Assembly: GCA_014379345.1 (NCBI GenBank)
Contig: JACMLY010000150.1
Location: forward strand, 1-64,000
Direction: 5' to 3'
Length of the DNA stretch: 64,000 nt
Source: Chitinophagaceae bacterium
Lineage (GTDB): Bacteria; Bacteroidota; Bacteroidia; Chitinophagales; Chitinophagaceae
A program made the position numbers and the translations under genes. The notes under the pieces were generated by a model. It was not told the DNA's origin and searched no databases. It worked only from the letters and a program-made list of their open reading frames with translations. Positions 17,287-26,053 of the stretch are shown piece after piece. Each line of letters starts with the position of its first letter. Position 1 is the first letter of the stretch.

Positions 17287-18255
17287 ATGAAACAGATCTC
17301 TATCCTTGTTCCCGTCGGTGATGTTTCGCTAAGCTGCATCGAAGGCCCCTATACATTTTTTAATAAATCAAATGAATTTTTAATGAGCTCCGGGAAACCC
17401 CCGCTATTCAATGTACAGTTGGTCGGTCTCAATCGGAAGGGGCAGGTGTACGATAAATTTTTTACTATTTATCCGGACATTGCGATTACAGAATGGGATC
17501 AACCAGATCTCATCATCATACCTGCCGTGAAGGGTGATATACATGGGATGATCGAAGAAAACAGCGGGTTTCTACCCTGGATTTTGCAGCAGTATAAAAA
17601 CGGAGCAGAAGTGGCGAGTCTTTGTATGGGTGCATTTTTGCTTGGCGCCACAGGCTTACTGAGGCAAAAAAAATGTTCTACCCACTGGCTTGCGGCAAAT
17701 GATTTCAGGAAAATGTTCCCAGATATAAATCTTGTGTCGGACAAAATCATTACAGATGAACATGGAATTTATTCGAGCGCAGGTGGTAATTCTTTCTGGA
17801 ACCTTTTGTTATACTTATTAGAAAAATATACAGACCGTGAAATGGCAATCCGATGCGCTAAATATTTTGAAATCGAAATAGATCGTACAAACCAGTTGCC
17901 CTTTGTAGTGTTCAAAGGACCAAGAGATCACCAGGATGAGCCGATAAAAAAGGCGCAAACATTCATCGAAAATAATTTTCAGTCCAGAATAACCGTCGTC
18001 CAGTTATCCATTCTGTTTGGGATTGGGAGAAGATCGCTTGAGCGAAGATTTAAAAAAGCTACTTACATTACGGTTGCTGATTATATCCATAAAGTAAAAA
18101 TAGAAGCTGCAAAAAAAAGCATTGAAACCGGCAGAAAAAGCATAGATGAGATTATGAGGGATATTGGCTATACCGACACCAAAGCTTTCAGAACAATTTT
18201 TAAAAAGACCACAGGATTATCTCCTATAGAATACTGGAATAGATTCAACGCATAA
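17287..18255 (+). CDS. GlxA-type transcription regulator (DJ-1/PfpI domain plus AraC HTH)
   Basis: A 322-residue regulator. Residues 1-190 form the DJ-1/PfpI-like domain with the nucleophile-elbow cysteine Cys113 in ASLCMGAFLLG. Residues about 225-320 are the AraC-type double helix-turn-helix: VVQLSILFGIGRRSLERRFKKAT and then IDEIMRDIGYTDTKAFRTIFKKTTGLSPIEY, the standard ending. Such proteins sense small metabolites, often amines or aldehydes, through the first domain. The divergent SRPBCC gene at 16670-17131 is the most likely target besides itself. A clear promoter ends only four bases before the start codon. Confidence 0.9.
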   Translation: MKQISILVPVGDVSLSCIEGPYTFFNKSNEFLMSSGKPPLFNVQLVGLNRKGQVYDKFFTIYPDIAITEWDQPDLIIIPAVKGDIHGMIEENSGFLPWILQQYKNGAEVASLCMGAFLLGATGLLRQKKCSTHWLAANDFRKMFPDINLVSDKIITDEHGIYSSAGGNSFWNLLLYLLEKYTDREMAIRCAKYFEIEIDRTNQLPFVVFKGPRDHQDEPIKKAQTFIENNFQSRITVVQLSILFGIGRRSLERRFKKATYITVADYIHKVKIEAAKKSIETGRKSIDEIMRDIGYTDTKAFRTIFKKTTGLSPIEYWNRFNA

Positions 18256-18569
18256 ACAGGTATTTGTTAAGGTTGTCTTTACAGATGCGTCTTATCCCCG
18301 CTTGCCGTTAAATACCTGACTGCTCAAGGACTCGAGAACTTCCATGGGCAGATAACTTGATCAATGTGCAGCAGTTACGCTCCATCCCTATCCCCAACCA
18401 CTCAAAAGCAAGCTATCCAGCAATATATTCATCTACTGGTACAATTATTTAATGATTTTTTAGGGATGTATTTATCTTATTAACTATAAGCGTTTTAGCT
18501 TGTTTTTTTCCAATAAACTGATAAATTAGGTTACAAATCCATACTGAGGGCTTACTAATATATAAGAAT
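18256..18569. other. Gene-free stretch ahead of the ECF sigma gene
   Basis: No reading frame or hairpin of note. The last 100 bases are very AT-rich (TTATTAACTATAAGCG and CTAATATATAAG) and should contain the promoter of the sigma gene, but no TAnnTTTG match is present, which would be consistent with a promoter read by an alternative sigma factor, possibly the encoded one. Confidence 0.4.
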
Positions 18570-19175
18570 ATGATGAAAGTTGAGCGGAGTTACACGGACG
18601 ATGAACTTGTAGATTCCATAGAAAGAGGCAAAGATTTAAACGGCGCCATCTTATACATATATCAACAATATTCAGATTCTGTAAGTTCTTTTATTAAAAA
18701 TCATGGGGGGAGTGTTCAGGATGCTGAGGATGTTTTCCAGGAAACGGTGGTAGCTTTTTTAAATATCATCAAAAATGGAAAGTATCGTAAAGAGTCAAGT
18801 GTGAAAACATTCCTGGTATCTGTGGCGAAAAATATCTGGTACAATGAGATAAAGAAAAGAGAAAGTTCTTACAACAGGGAAAAGATATTTGAAACCAGCA
18901 GGGACCTTAAAGAAGCTGATGTCAGTCATTACATCAGCGACCGTGAAATGAAGCAGCAATTCAGGGATTTATTGAATCAGCTTGATGAATCCTGCAGAAA
19001 AATTCTCTTGCTTTTTTACTATGAGAATCTTTCGATGAAAGAGATGGTTGATTATCTGCCTTACGAGAATGAACAGGTTGTAAGGAATAAAAAATATAAA
19101 TGTTTGCAGCATCTCACGGGTTTCGTAAAACAAAATCCATCAATGATAGAAAAATTAAAAGCCACCAATAAATAA
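18570..19175 (+). CDS. ECF-type RNA polymerase sigma factor
   Basis: A 201-residue sigma-70 family protein with only regions 2 and 4. Region 2 spans about 22-95 with DAEDVFQETVVAFLNII as the core-binding and -10 recognition helix pair and VKTFLVSVAKNIWYNEIKKRE after it. Region 4 spans about 130-190, including LDESCRKILLLFYYENLSMKEMVDYL and a helix-turn-helix with VVRNKKYKCLQHL. It starts a two-gene unit: the anti-sigma-like TPR protein begins six bases after this stop codon. Convergent to them is the TPR-CHAT unit. Regulation by the partner membrane protein is the usual arrangement for such sigma factors. Confidence 0.93.
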   Translation: MMKVERSYTDDELVDSIERGKDLNGAILYIYQQYSDSVSSFIKNHGGSVQDAEDVFQETVVAFLNIIKNGKYRKESSVKTFLVSVAKNIWYNEIKKRESSYNREKIFETSRDLKEADVSHYISDREMKQQFRDLLNQLDESCRKILLLFYYENLSMKEMVDYLPYENEQVVRNKKYKCLQHLTGFVKQNPSMIEKLKATNK

Positions 19176-19181
19176 TTTACA

Positions 19182-19952
19182 ATGTCACCAAACAATGCGA
19201 ATTTATTGATAGATCATCTGGATAAATCTCTTGAAGGAAAAGAATTGGAGGAGGTTGACCAGTTGATCCGGAATGATGAAGAAGCGGCAAATGAGTGGAA
19301 GTTGCTTCAGTTCACAGCATCAAATATTTACGAAGCAGGTTTATATGCACAGGTGGCTGCTGTCAAAGATCAGTATGCTGCCGGTAAGAGCAATGTTGGG
19401 TCGCAACGCACCAATGGTGGTATAGTACGAACCATGACTCGGAAAATGATGCGCGTAGCAGCCGTTCTTTTGTTCGTGAGTATTTCTGCAGTACTATATA
19501 AGTATATATCTGTTAATGACTCTAAGTTATATAATGAATATTATTCGTCCTATGAATTGAATACAACCAGAAGCCTGGGTGATGACAACGGACTGGATAA
19601 TGCCTACAAGAATAAAAATTGGAATGATGTTGTTGCAATCGTGAACGGAATACAGGATAAAAGTAGCAAGCATTTTTTCCTGGCGGGAGTAGCTAATCTG
19701 GAATTAAAACAATACGGACAAGCGATCAATGCATTTCAATCTGTGATCAATAAAAACCAGGTTGCAGGAGATGATTATTTTGGCGATGAAGCCGGGTATT
19801 ATTTAGCCATGAGTTATTTGGCCAATCGCGAAGCAGACAAGGCAGTACCCATCCTGGAGAAAATAAAGAAAGATAAAAGTCATTTATATAACCAGGCTGT
19901 CAGCAAAATGGGGATGGATTTTACAATTCTTGCGTTTAAAGCTCGTAACTAA
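19182..19952 (+). CDS. Single-span anti-sigma-like protein with periplasmic TPR region
   Basis: A 256-residue protein. Residues 1-85 are acidic and helical (LLIDHLDKSLEGKELEEVDQLIRNDEEA), the pattern of the cytoplasmic sigma-binding part of Bacteroidota anti-sigma factors, but without a zinc motif. Residues 91-107 form one membrane span (RVAAVLLFVSISAVLYKY). Residues 135-240 look like two to three TPR helices (HFFLAGVANLELKQYGQAINAFQSVI and YYLAMSYLANREADKAVPILEKI) and would lie in the periplasm. It is coupled to the ECF sigma gene by a six-base gap. The function as anti-sigma factor is inferred from position and topology, not from a recognised domain. Confidence 0.8.
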   Translation: MSPNNANLLIDHLDKSLEGKELEEVDQLIRNDEEAANEWKLLQFTASNIYEAGLYAQVAAVKDQYAAGKSNVGSQRTNGGIVRTMTRKMMRVAAVLLFVSISAVLYKYISVNDSKLYNEYYSSYELNTTRSLGDDNGLDNAYKNKNWNDVVAIVNGIQDKSSKHFFLAGVANLELKQYGQAINAFQSVINKNQVAGDDYFGDEAGYYLAMSYLANREADKAVPILEKIKKDKSHLYNQAVSKMGMDFTILAFKARN

Positions 19953-20176
19953 TTGATTATAAAGGCAAAGAAAAATTCAAAATAAGGTTACATTTTATTT
20001 AGCAGCGATTACTAATATATAGAACAGGTTCTTTGAAATGCAGCCGTCACTTTTTTAAGAAGCAAAATTTGAAATGCTGTTTGAGCCAATAACATCTAAG
20101 CCCTAAACCGGAGAAACAGAATGTTGGTCAAACGATAAAGCGCAACGCTAATATCCAGAAAAACCATCCAGGTCCG

Positions 20177-20340
20177 GATCCAATGAAAGAAACCGAAACC
20201 ATGTCCAATGAAACCAGTCCAGATCCAATGAAAGAAACCGAAACCATGTCCAATGAAACCAGTCCAGATCCAATGAAAGAAACCGAACCATGTCCAATGA
20301 AACCAGTCCAGATCCAATGAAAGAAGCCGAAACCATACCG
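20177..20340. repeat. 45-bp tandem repeat, about 3.5 units
   Basis: Units start at GATCCAATGAAAG at 20177, 20222, 20267 and 20311; the lengths are 45, 45 and 44 bases, the last having lost one A. The fourth unit decays after about 30 bases. Each unit contains CCAATGAAA twice, 25 and 20 bases apart, and weaker CCAATG words continue to 20470. A length divisible by three suggests a coding origin, but the 44-base unit breaks the + frame, and no frame has a convincing start. The - strand is open with a Trp/Phe/Gly-rich translation unlike any protein I know. Confidence 0.9.
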
Positions 20341-20510
20341 GTTGAAAAGCCATCCAATCCCAATGAAACCTATTCCTATGAAGAAACCTTATCAATATCA
20401 AATGAAGCCATCCAATCTATCCAAAATGAAAATCAGTCCAGAAGCTATCTAATCCAGTGATCCAATCCCATGAACTCAACCCTGATCGTAAAAAGTCGAC
20501 ACACTGAAAT
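20341..20510. other. Gene-free remainder between the sigma unit and the CHAT gene
   Basis: Together with 19953-20176 this fills the gap between two convergent units. It continues the degenerate CCAATGAAA words. An 11-bp perfect inverted repeat, AAAAAGTCGAC (20490-20500) and GTCGACTTTTT (20559-20569), followed by nine T on the + strand, overlaps the end of the CHAT gene and could end transcripts arriving from the sigma unit. Confidence 0.5.
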
Positions 20511-23354
20511 CTAAGTTCGCACAACCTCTTTTCTTAAAATCTTCTGTTTATGAATTGCGTCGACTTTTTTTTTCATTCTTACAGCTGCAAGCAGTAATAT
20601 TCCCGGAACAGATAAAAAAATTAGCGCCCATTTAGTCTTTGATGGCGGCTCACAAATAGGTTCAATATCTCCAATAAGGATGAGATTTGACCAGTAGCCC
20701 GGATTTTTTGAGTGCTCGGACTTCTTGATATAATCGATCTTAGCCAGCTGTAAGGCCTTTGATTTTGTATATCCTTGTTTCAGGTATACGTGAAATTGTT
20801 TCAGTATCTCACAAGTAGCTTTATCGTTCGCTTTCCATAAACTATTGATAGAGCTGGCGCAACCGGCATATGCAAACCCTCTGGCCAGGCTGATCACTCC
20901 TTCGTTGTTTACCAATTCTCCATCACCGGTTTCACATGCGCTGACAATAACAAGTTTGGTAGCATCCATTTGTAAGCCATAAAGTTCCTCGAGGTACAAA
21001 CGGTCTTCCAGTAACGAATTGCTGTGAGGATAAAACGCAATATAAGATCCGGCTGCATTATTGATATTGGCTACTGCATGCGTTGCAAGATGTACAACAG
21101 GATACGTATTGACATCTTTTAAGAACTTCTCTTTGGTAGCTGTATAGTCTCTGTATTGCACACCTTCAAGATCTTTGATCTCTTCCCACGAAGCCGGCAG
21201 GCGATTCCAGGTTGCGATGCCTCTCTTTGCCGGATCAAGGTTCGACTGTCCGGCAAATGGAGCGAATGCTAAACTGGAATATGTTCCGGGTAGGGCTTTT
21301 TTGCCTATGGCTGAAATAAAACGGGAGGAAAGCTGGTAACTGATAACTGTTGTTTCTACCAGGCTTGCAGAACTGCCATGTACAGGAAGTGATTCAAATG
21401 GGAGGAAATATAAAATACCATCCGGAATAATGATCCACTCATTCTTTTGTGTAATATTTGATTTTAGCGGATGTATTAATTGCTGGTATATTTTGTTCCC
21501 AATGATTTGTCCTTTGAATTTTCTTCCACTCTCTGTATTCCTGAGTAGGTTGAGCCAGTCTGTGATCCGTTGCTGCAATACCGGGAAAGAGTCAATTTCA
21601 ACATGGCGGGTACTGTTACTTGTGATAATGAACGCATGCAGTTTCACCGGTGTGGCATAAAAACTGATCAACGCCTGATCACCAGTTAATTTTTCCTGCA
21701 GGTCTTTTATCCGGGGGTAAGAATCATCGTATTTCAGTTTATAATATTTACTGTTTTGCTCCAGCTGTTTATAGAGCAGTGACAGTTCGATCTCATATCC
21801 CTCTTTCTCTCGTGTGATGCCTTCTATTTCCGTTTTGTCATGCGACAGATCCAGTTTAACGTTCAGCCGGGCTATATTGTATTTTATATTTTTAGTTCTG
21901 TCTGTGAGGGACGCTTCCTCCGCATTCATTCTGGAGATCATTTGCTCCTTTAAATTCGACGCAACCACAGACCCTTTGTTACGTTCACTGATTAAAAATG
22001 CTTTTTCAAGATAGCCGCTATCGGGTTGCAATCGTTGCAATTCGATGCATACAAATATGGCTTTCTCATAAATCTGCCTGCTTCTCTTTTTAAGTAGCAG
22101 TTTTGCATCATCGGTATCGTAAGTCTTTTCAATATAATCAAGCAACCGGAGAGTAAGTTCGTACACCTCATAAGAAGCCCTTAAATATTTGACTTGAGGA
22201 TTGGTCTTATACATCAATTCAAAAACCATTGCTTTTTGGAATAGAGCCTCAAAAAGTCTATAGTACGCAAATGCCTCTGTAAATCTTGAAGGGTTAGAAT
22301 AAATATCAGAATTCTTGAAATTGCTAAACAACATGATCGCTTTTTGCAGGCAGTTAAGGGTGGTATGATACTGTTTCCGTTGTATAAAAACTTCTGCCCG
22401 GTACAGTTGGTTAATGGCGATATCCAGATTGTTAACACGAATATTCTTTTGGTTTAACAGGGACTCAAGTCTGTCTAAAAAATAGACGGATGAATCGGTT
22501 TGTTTTAATTCTAATTGAACAAATGCCATTTCATTATATACTCCCGGTAATTCCAATGCATTCACTTTTCGAAAACATTGCAATGCATCAGTGTATTTTT
22601 TAAGTCCCGCATTAGCGCGGCCCATATTCATATAAATATAATTGGCCGATACTTTGTATTTCAGGATATCATTATAGATGCCCAATGAAGAATTGTAGTC
22701 GCCTAATTTATAAAAGGCAGTAGCGATATTGGTGCTGATGTTCACTGCCGAAACCGTATCCAATGGAGTTTTGTCTTTTAAGAGTGCAAGTGCCTGCCTG
22801 AAATAATTTTTACTTTGATTGTAGTTACCGTTATCGTAATACAAGGCGCCCAAAGCGTTATACAATCTCGCTTTATCCTCACTGATTGTAGAAAGATTGA
22901 TGAGTACTTCCGCTTTCCGTAGAAAAAATCTTGCCGAATCGAAATTATTCAAATGGTAATAGGCGGAGCCGGTGTACACATATGTTCTGAAAATCAAGGA
23001 ATCGTTGACCGAGTGATTTGCCTTATTAAAATGTACGGCATTCAGGTAAGCATTCTTGGCGTCAACATATCTGCCTTGAACATCGAGCAGAATGCCCTTT
23101 TTTACATAGGCATGGAACAACAAGATCTCGTTATAACAGGCGCTTGTTTCTAATTTATCGATTACCTGTTGAAACAGCAATATTGCATGACTATCTGTTT
23201 CATCTGTAGGATTGGAGAGGTTGAATAACTTATCGGCTCTATTGTAAATATGACTTGTCTCTGTATAGCAGGGATTGTTGTTTCCTGCACCGGCAATGGC
23301 GAAGAAAAGATTAAATATGATTAACCATAAAAATCTGCCGGCATAGGATTGCAC
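20511..23354 (-). CDS. TPR-CHAT caspase-like protease, membrane anchored
   Basis: A 947-residue protein starting at a GTG; a stop codon lies three codons upstream in frame, so no longer start exists. Residues 1-23 are a signal peptide. TPR-type helices fill about 80-460 (for example YNALGALYYDNGNYNQSKNYFRQAL). A coiled-coil stretch covers 465-540. The CHAT domain covers about 560-895, with catalytic candidates His759 in VVHLATHA and Cys807 in VSACETGDGE, then GVISLARGFAYAGC and the closing W-S. A membrane span (909-925) and a basic tail follow. The topology places TPR and CHAT in the periplasm. It is last in a unit with a lipoprotein and a small membrane protein, and convergent to an ECF sigma unit. 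Confidence 0.92.
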   Translation of the reverse strand: MQSYAGRFLWLIIFNLFFAIAGAGNNNPCYTETSHIYNRADKLFNLSNPTDETDSHAILLFQQVIDKLETSACYNEILLFHAYVKKGILLDVQGRYVDAKNAYLNAVHFNKANHSVNDSLIFRTYVYTGSAYYHLNNFDSARFFLRKAEVLINLSTISEDKARLYNALGALYYDNGNYNQSKNYFRQALALLKDKTPLDTVSAVNISTNIATAFYKLGDYNSSLGIYNDILKYKVSANYIYMNMGRANAGLKKYTDALQCFRKVNALELPGVYNEMAFVQLELKQTDSSVYFLDRLESLLNQKNIRVNNLDIAINQLYRAEVFIQRKQYHTTLNCLQKAIMLFSNFKNSDIYSNPSRFTEAFAYYRLFEALFQKAMVFELMYKTNPQVKYLRASYEVYELTLRLLDYIEKTYDTDDAKLLLKKRSRQIYEKAIFVCIELQRLQPDSGYLEKAFLISERNKGSVVASNLKEQMISRMNAEEASLTDRTKNIKYNIARLNVKLDLSHDKTEIEGITREKEGYEIELSLLYKQLEQNSKYYKLKYDDSYPRIKDLQEKLTGDQALISFYATPVKLHAFIITSNSTRHVEIDSFPVLQQRITDWLNLLRNTESGRKFKGQIIGNKIYQQLIHPLKSNITQKNEWIIIPDGILYFLPFESLPVHGSSASLVETTVISYQLSSRFISAIGKKALPGTYSSLAFAPFAGQSNLDPAKRGIATWNRLPASWEEIKDLEGVQYRDYTATKEKFLKDVNTYPVVHLATHAVANINNAAGSYIAFYPHSNSLLEDRLYLEELYGLQMDATKLVIVSACETGDGELVNNEGVISLARGFAYAGCASSINSLWKANDKATCEILKQFHVYLKQGYTKSKALQLAKIDYIKKSEHSKNPGYWSNLILIGDIEPICEPPSKTKWALIFLSVPGILLLAAVRMKKKVDAIHKQKILRKEVVRT

Positions 23355-23403
23355 TGTGGTTTAAGTTGTGCAATGGAACGTTTATCGGCATACGCATATT
23401 GTA

Positions 23404-24303
23404 TCAGGAGCGCGTTATTACGATTAATGGTGGTCTGGGATTGCCTTTTACTGAAATCAGCTGCTGGTTTATTATATTCGACCTTTTTTGCTGCACATAA
23501 TCAACGACTGCTTGTGGAACCTGGGATTTCTTTTCATAATATACCATTTGAACATCCATTTTCTGTAGAGCTTTGCTGCTTTTATCGTTCAGTTTATAGT
23601 AAACAGAAACTCTAATTGCCGTTCCATTAACCGGATTACGGCCAAAGGCTTCATTCTCTAAAGTCTTTTTTAAATCAATGGTACCACTGATACTTTTGAT
23701 CTTTACTTTTTTATTTGAAGTAGAAAACTCACATTTATCGTTACCATCGTCATCATCATCATCGTCCTCATCAGGGTTAGCGATACAAATTGAGCTGGTT
23801 TGGAGGTTGGCGTCGAAATAAGGCTGTGCGGTTGTTTGATTTTTCCCCAGTATATGGATGCTGTCAACATAAGATGCTCCGGAAAGGATAAGGGTTTGAA
23901 GACAGGTATCCTTGGTGCCAATTTTCACAAAGGCGACGATATATCGCAAACCGGTTTCACTTTTAGTGACATTAATGCTACCGCTCAATGAATCGAGTAC
24001 CAATCCCTGGGGCCATGAATAATATTTTCCCGCACCAGGGTCATTCAGCGGTTTAACAATATGATCTTTTCCCGATTTTGATTCGTTGTAGATCAAGGAA
24101 TCCTTGTACTTCGGCCCATTCGGGCATTGCATGTTAGATGATCCTTCAGGAAGTATTCCGGCCGGAGATTCCTGCCGAAGAATCGAATCGATGTTAACTT
24201 TTTCAGGAAATACCTCTTCTGTTTGTCCGTTTTTTGAACAGGCGAAAAGATATACCAATGCCAGAAATATAAGCGCATTGCGACTTAAAACTTTCTTTTT
24301 CAT
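23404..24303 (-). CDS. Lipoprotein of unknown function with poly-aspartate segment
   Basis: A 299-residue protein. The N terminus is a lipoprotein signal (NALIFLALVYLFAC) with Cys22 as the lipid site. The body is beta-rich with Cys pairs. Residues 178-189 are an almost unbroken Asp/Glu run (DEDDDDDDDGND) encoded by a trinucleotide repeat at 23743-23772; it resembles loops that bind calcium. The stop codon lies 49 bases before the start of the TPR-CHAT gene, on the same strand. I do not recognise a domain. A role as a surface partner of the CHAT protease is possible but rests on position only. Confidence 0.8.
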   Translation of the reverse strand: MKKKVLSRNALIFLALVYLFACSKNGQTEEVFPEKVNIDSILRQESPAGILPEGSSNMQCPNGPKYKDSLIYNESKSGKDHIVKPLNDPGAGKYYSWPQGLVLDSLSGSINVTKSETGLRYIVAFVKIGTKDTCLQTLILSGASYVDSIHILGKNQTTAQPYFDANLQTSSICIANPDEDDDDDDDGNDKCEFSTSNKKVKIKSISGTIDLKKTLENEAFGRNPVNGTAIRVSVYYKLNDKSSKALQKMDVQMVYYEKKSQVPQAVVDYVQQKRSNIINQQLISVKGNPRPPLIVITRS

Positions 24304-24386
24304 GGGGTTGGGATCAGGGTTAAAACAAAATATAAAAAATTTCCGGAGATTTCAATTTTCCGTTGATCTTTATTTGCTTTGCAAAA

Positions 24387-24569
24387 TCATATTGATAAAG
24401 CCAACCTGCTAAACTCCTGTATTAAAATAACACTATAGGCCAGGCAATAAAGCATTGCAAATCCGACAAACAAAAGAAAGGATTTGCTTTGCCGAGAATA
24501 ATATTTATAAAATGGCAGTTCTATCTCCCTCGTTTGAGCAGTTGACAAAAAATCATCTTTCATTTCCAT
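24387..24569 (-). CDS. Small single-span membrane protein
   Basis: A 60-residue protein with a charged N-terminal half (MEMKDDFLSTAQTREIELP) and one hydrophobic helix in the C-terminal half (FLLFVGFAMLYCLAYSVILI). The frame extends upstream to a TTG at 24629, but the ATG at 24569 gives a usual start. It is first in line on the - strand ahead of the lipoprotein (83-base gap) and the TPR-CHAT protease. No family is recognised; small size makes the call uncertain. Confidence 0.55.
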   Translation of the reverse strand: MEMKDDFLSTAQTREIELPFYKYYSRQSKSFLLFVGFAMLYCLAYSVILIQEFSRLALSI

Positions 24570-24756
24570 AATTGATCTTTTAAAATTATTGTAGAGGATC
24601 TGCTGCTCATTGCCTCTGGAATATTGCAACTGATTTATATTAGTACATACCGGGCTAAGTTTTGTAACCAGAACATTAAAATTTTCTCAACATCCTCTAC
24701 TACAGATAGCGGGGATTTGTGTATCATTGATTGCCATTGCTTTATGCAAGTGAAAT

Positions 24757-25854
24757 TCATTGCAGTCCTTCCCACCAGGCAGTGGATTGAATTGTATCGT
24801 TTAAATAAACCGGCTCCCCGATAAGTGGATGCAAAAGTTCAACTTTTTTACGCTTCGCCTCTTCTATTATCCTGATCATAGGCTCATCCCATGGGTGGAC
24901 AGACAGGGAGAATTTCGACCAATGCACGGGTAGTAATCTTTTAGCATTTAGATCCTGCGAAGCCTGAACTACTTCTTCCGGCATCATGTGAATGTATTTC
25001 CAGTTATTATCGTATTGGCCGTTTTCAAGAATGGCAAGATCAAAAGGACCAAACTTATTTCCGATTGTGGCAAAGTGCTTGTCATAACCCGAATCGCCAC
25101 CTATAAAGATCTTCATGGTAGGTGTTTGAAAAATAAATGACATCCATAAAGTCTGATTCCGTTTAAATCCCCGGCCTGAAAAATGCCTGGCAGGGGCCGT
25201 ATTTACGGTAAAGCCTTCCTCCAATAGCACTTCTTCATTCCAATCCCTTTCAATAATAATATTCTTGTCAAATCCCCAACGCTCCAAATGCTCACCCACC
25301 CCAAGACCCGTTATTACTTTATTTATTTTAGGCTTCAGCTTTTTGATCGTATCGTAATCAAGATGGTCCCAATGATCATGGGTGATGAACAGGTAATCGA
25401 TCTCCGGAATTCCGTCTGTTGTATACACATCACTCCCTTTAAAACTCCGCGTTGTGAATTTTATCGGGGATGCACTTCCGCTTAAAACAGGATCAACCAG
25501 GATTTTTTTGCCATCAATTTGCATGAAGTATGACGAATGACCGAACCAAACCAGAATGTCCTTATCCCGATCGAGGTGTAAAAGGTCAATCGTTTTAGAA
25601 GGCAGTACTGCGGATGGGGTGCCTCTTTTGTTCCTTCCAAAGAAAAATTCTTTCATAACACCATAGTAGCTGGCTCCCTCCGTCAGGGCTGGTGTTTTAC
25701 TGAGATTCCGGAATTGTCCGTCTTTATAATAGGGAGATTTCCGGATCAGCTCAAGCCGCTCACCCGATACAGCACTGCCAAATTGGGGCCGTTGCATAAA
25801 TACATATACCGCAATGATCAAAATGATTATTATAATTGCAATCACTATAAGCAT
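24757..25854 (-). CDS. Metallo-beta-lactamase-fold hydrolase, NAPE-PLD/UlaG-like
   Basis: A 365-residue protein with an N-terminal membrane anchor (LIVIAIIIIILIIAVYVFM). The metallo-hydrolase motif is FITHDHWDHLDYD, followed by the His in PARHFSGRGF, the Asp in FIGGDSGYD and the final His in LPVHWSKF. The WFGHSSYFMQIDGKKILVDPVLSG opening and the overall length fit the branch that includes N-acyl-phosphatidylethanolamine phospholipase D and UlaG lactonases. An envelope-facing phospholipase or phosphodiesterase is a reasonable guess. It is a single-gene unit; the GH172 gene is divergent. Confidence 0.88.
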   Translation of the reverse strand: MLIVIAIIIIILIIAVYVFMQRPQFGSAVSGERLELIRKSPYYKDGQFRNLSKTPALTEGASYYGVMKEFFFGRNKRGTPSAVLPSKTIDLLHLDRDKDILVWFGHSSYFMQIDGKKILVDPVLSGSASPIKFTTRSFKGSDVYTTDGIPEIDYLFITHDHWDHLDYDTIKKLKPKINKVITGLGVGEHLERWGFDKNIIIERDWNEEVLLEEGFTVNTAPARHFSGRGFKRNQTLWMSFIFQTPTMKIFIGGDSGYDKHFATIGNKFGPFDLAILENGQYDNNWKYIHMMPEEVVQASQDLNAKRLLPVHWSKFSLSVHPWDEPMIRIIEEAKRKKVELLHPLIGEPVYLNDTIQSTAWWEGLQ

Positions 25855-26053
25855 GTGTTTAATTCATTTTTTATTGGTTAATTCGTCTGAGGTTACGTGT
25901 TAAAAGTGCGATTGTAGCCATGCCAAGGTAGGGCCATTGAAACCTGTCAGGACAAGGTTATCGCACAACTTATAACATACAATGACGAAACTGGCAGCAA
26001 ATCATTTTAAAAATGCCAAAAAATAAACTACGCCGAAATTTAAACCTTTGCAT

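Noticed and set aside
20177-20340. CRISPR array candidate
   Set aside because: Units follow each other without spacers, unit length is 45 bases throughout, and no cas gene is near.
20096-20401. Reverse-strand frame with Trp/Phe/Gly-rich repeats as a protein gene
   Set aside because: It is open only because the 45-base unit is divisible by three and has no stop there; the composition is unlike any known protein and the region between convergent units needs no gene.
18570-24569. A true type III-E CRISPR (Craspase) locus
   Set aside because: No gRAMP effector, no Csx30/Csx31-like gene, no repeats with spacers; the CHAT protein is exported, unlike Csx29.
23404-24569. Gasdermin-like substrate of the CHAT protease
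   Set aside because: Neither the lipoprotein nor the 60-residue membrane protein resembles a gasdermin; the lipoprotein is exported and beta-rich without the pore-forming pattern.
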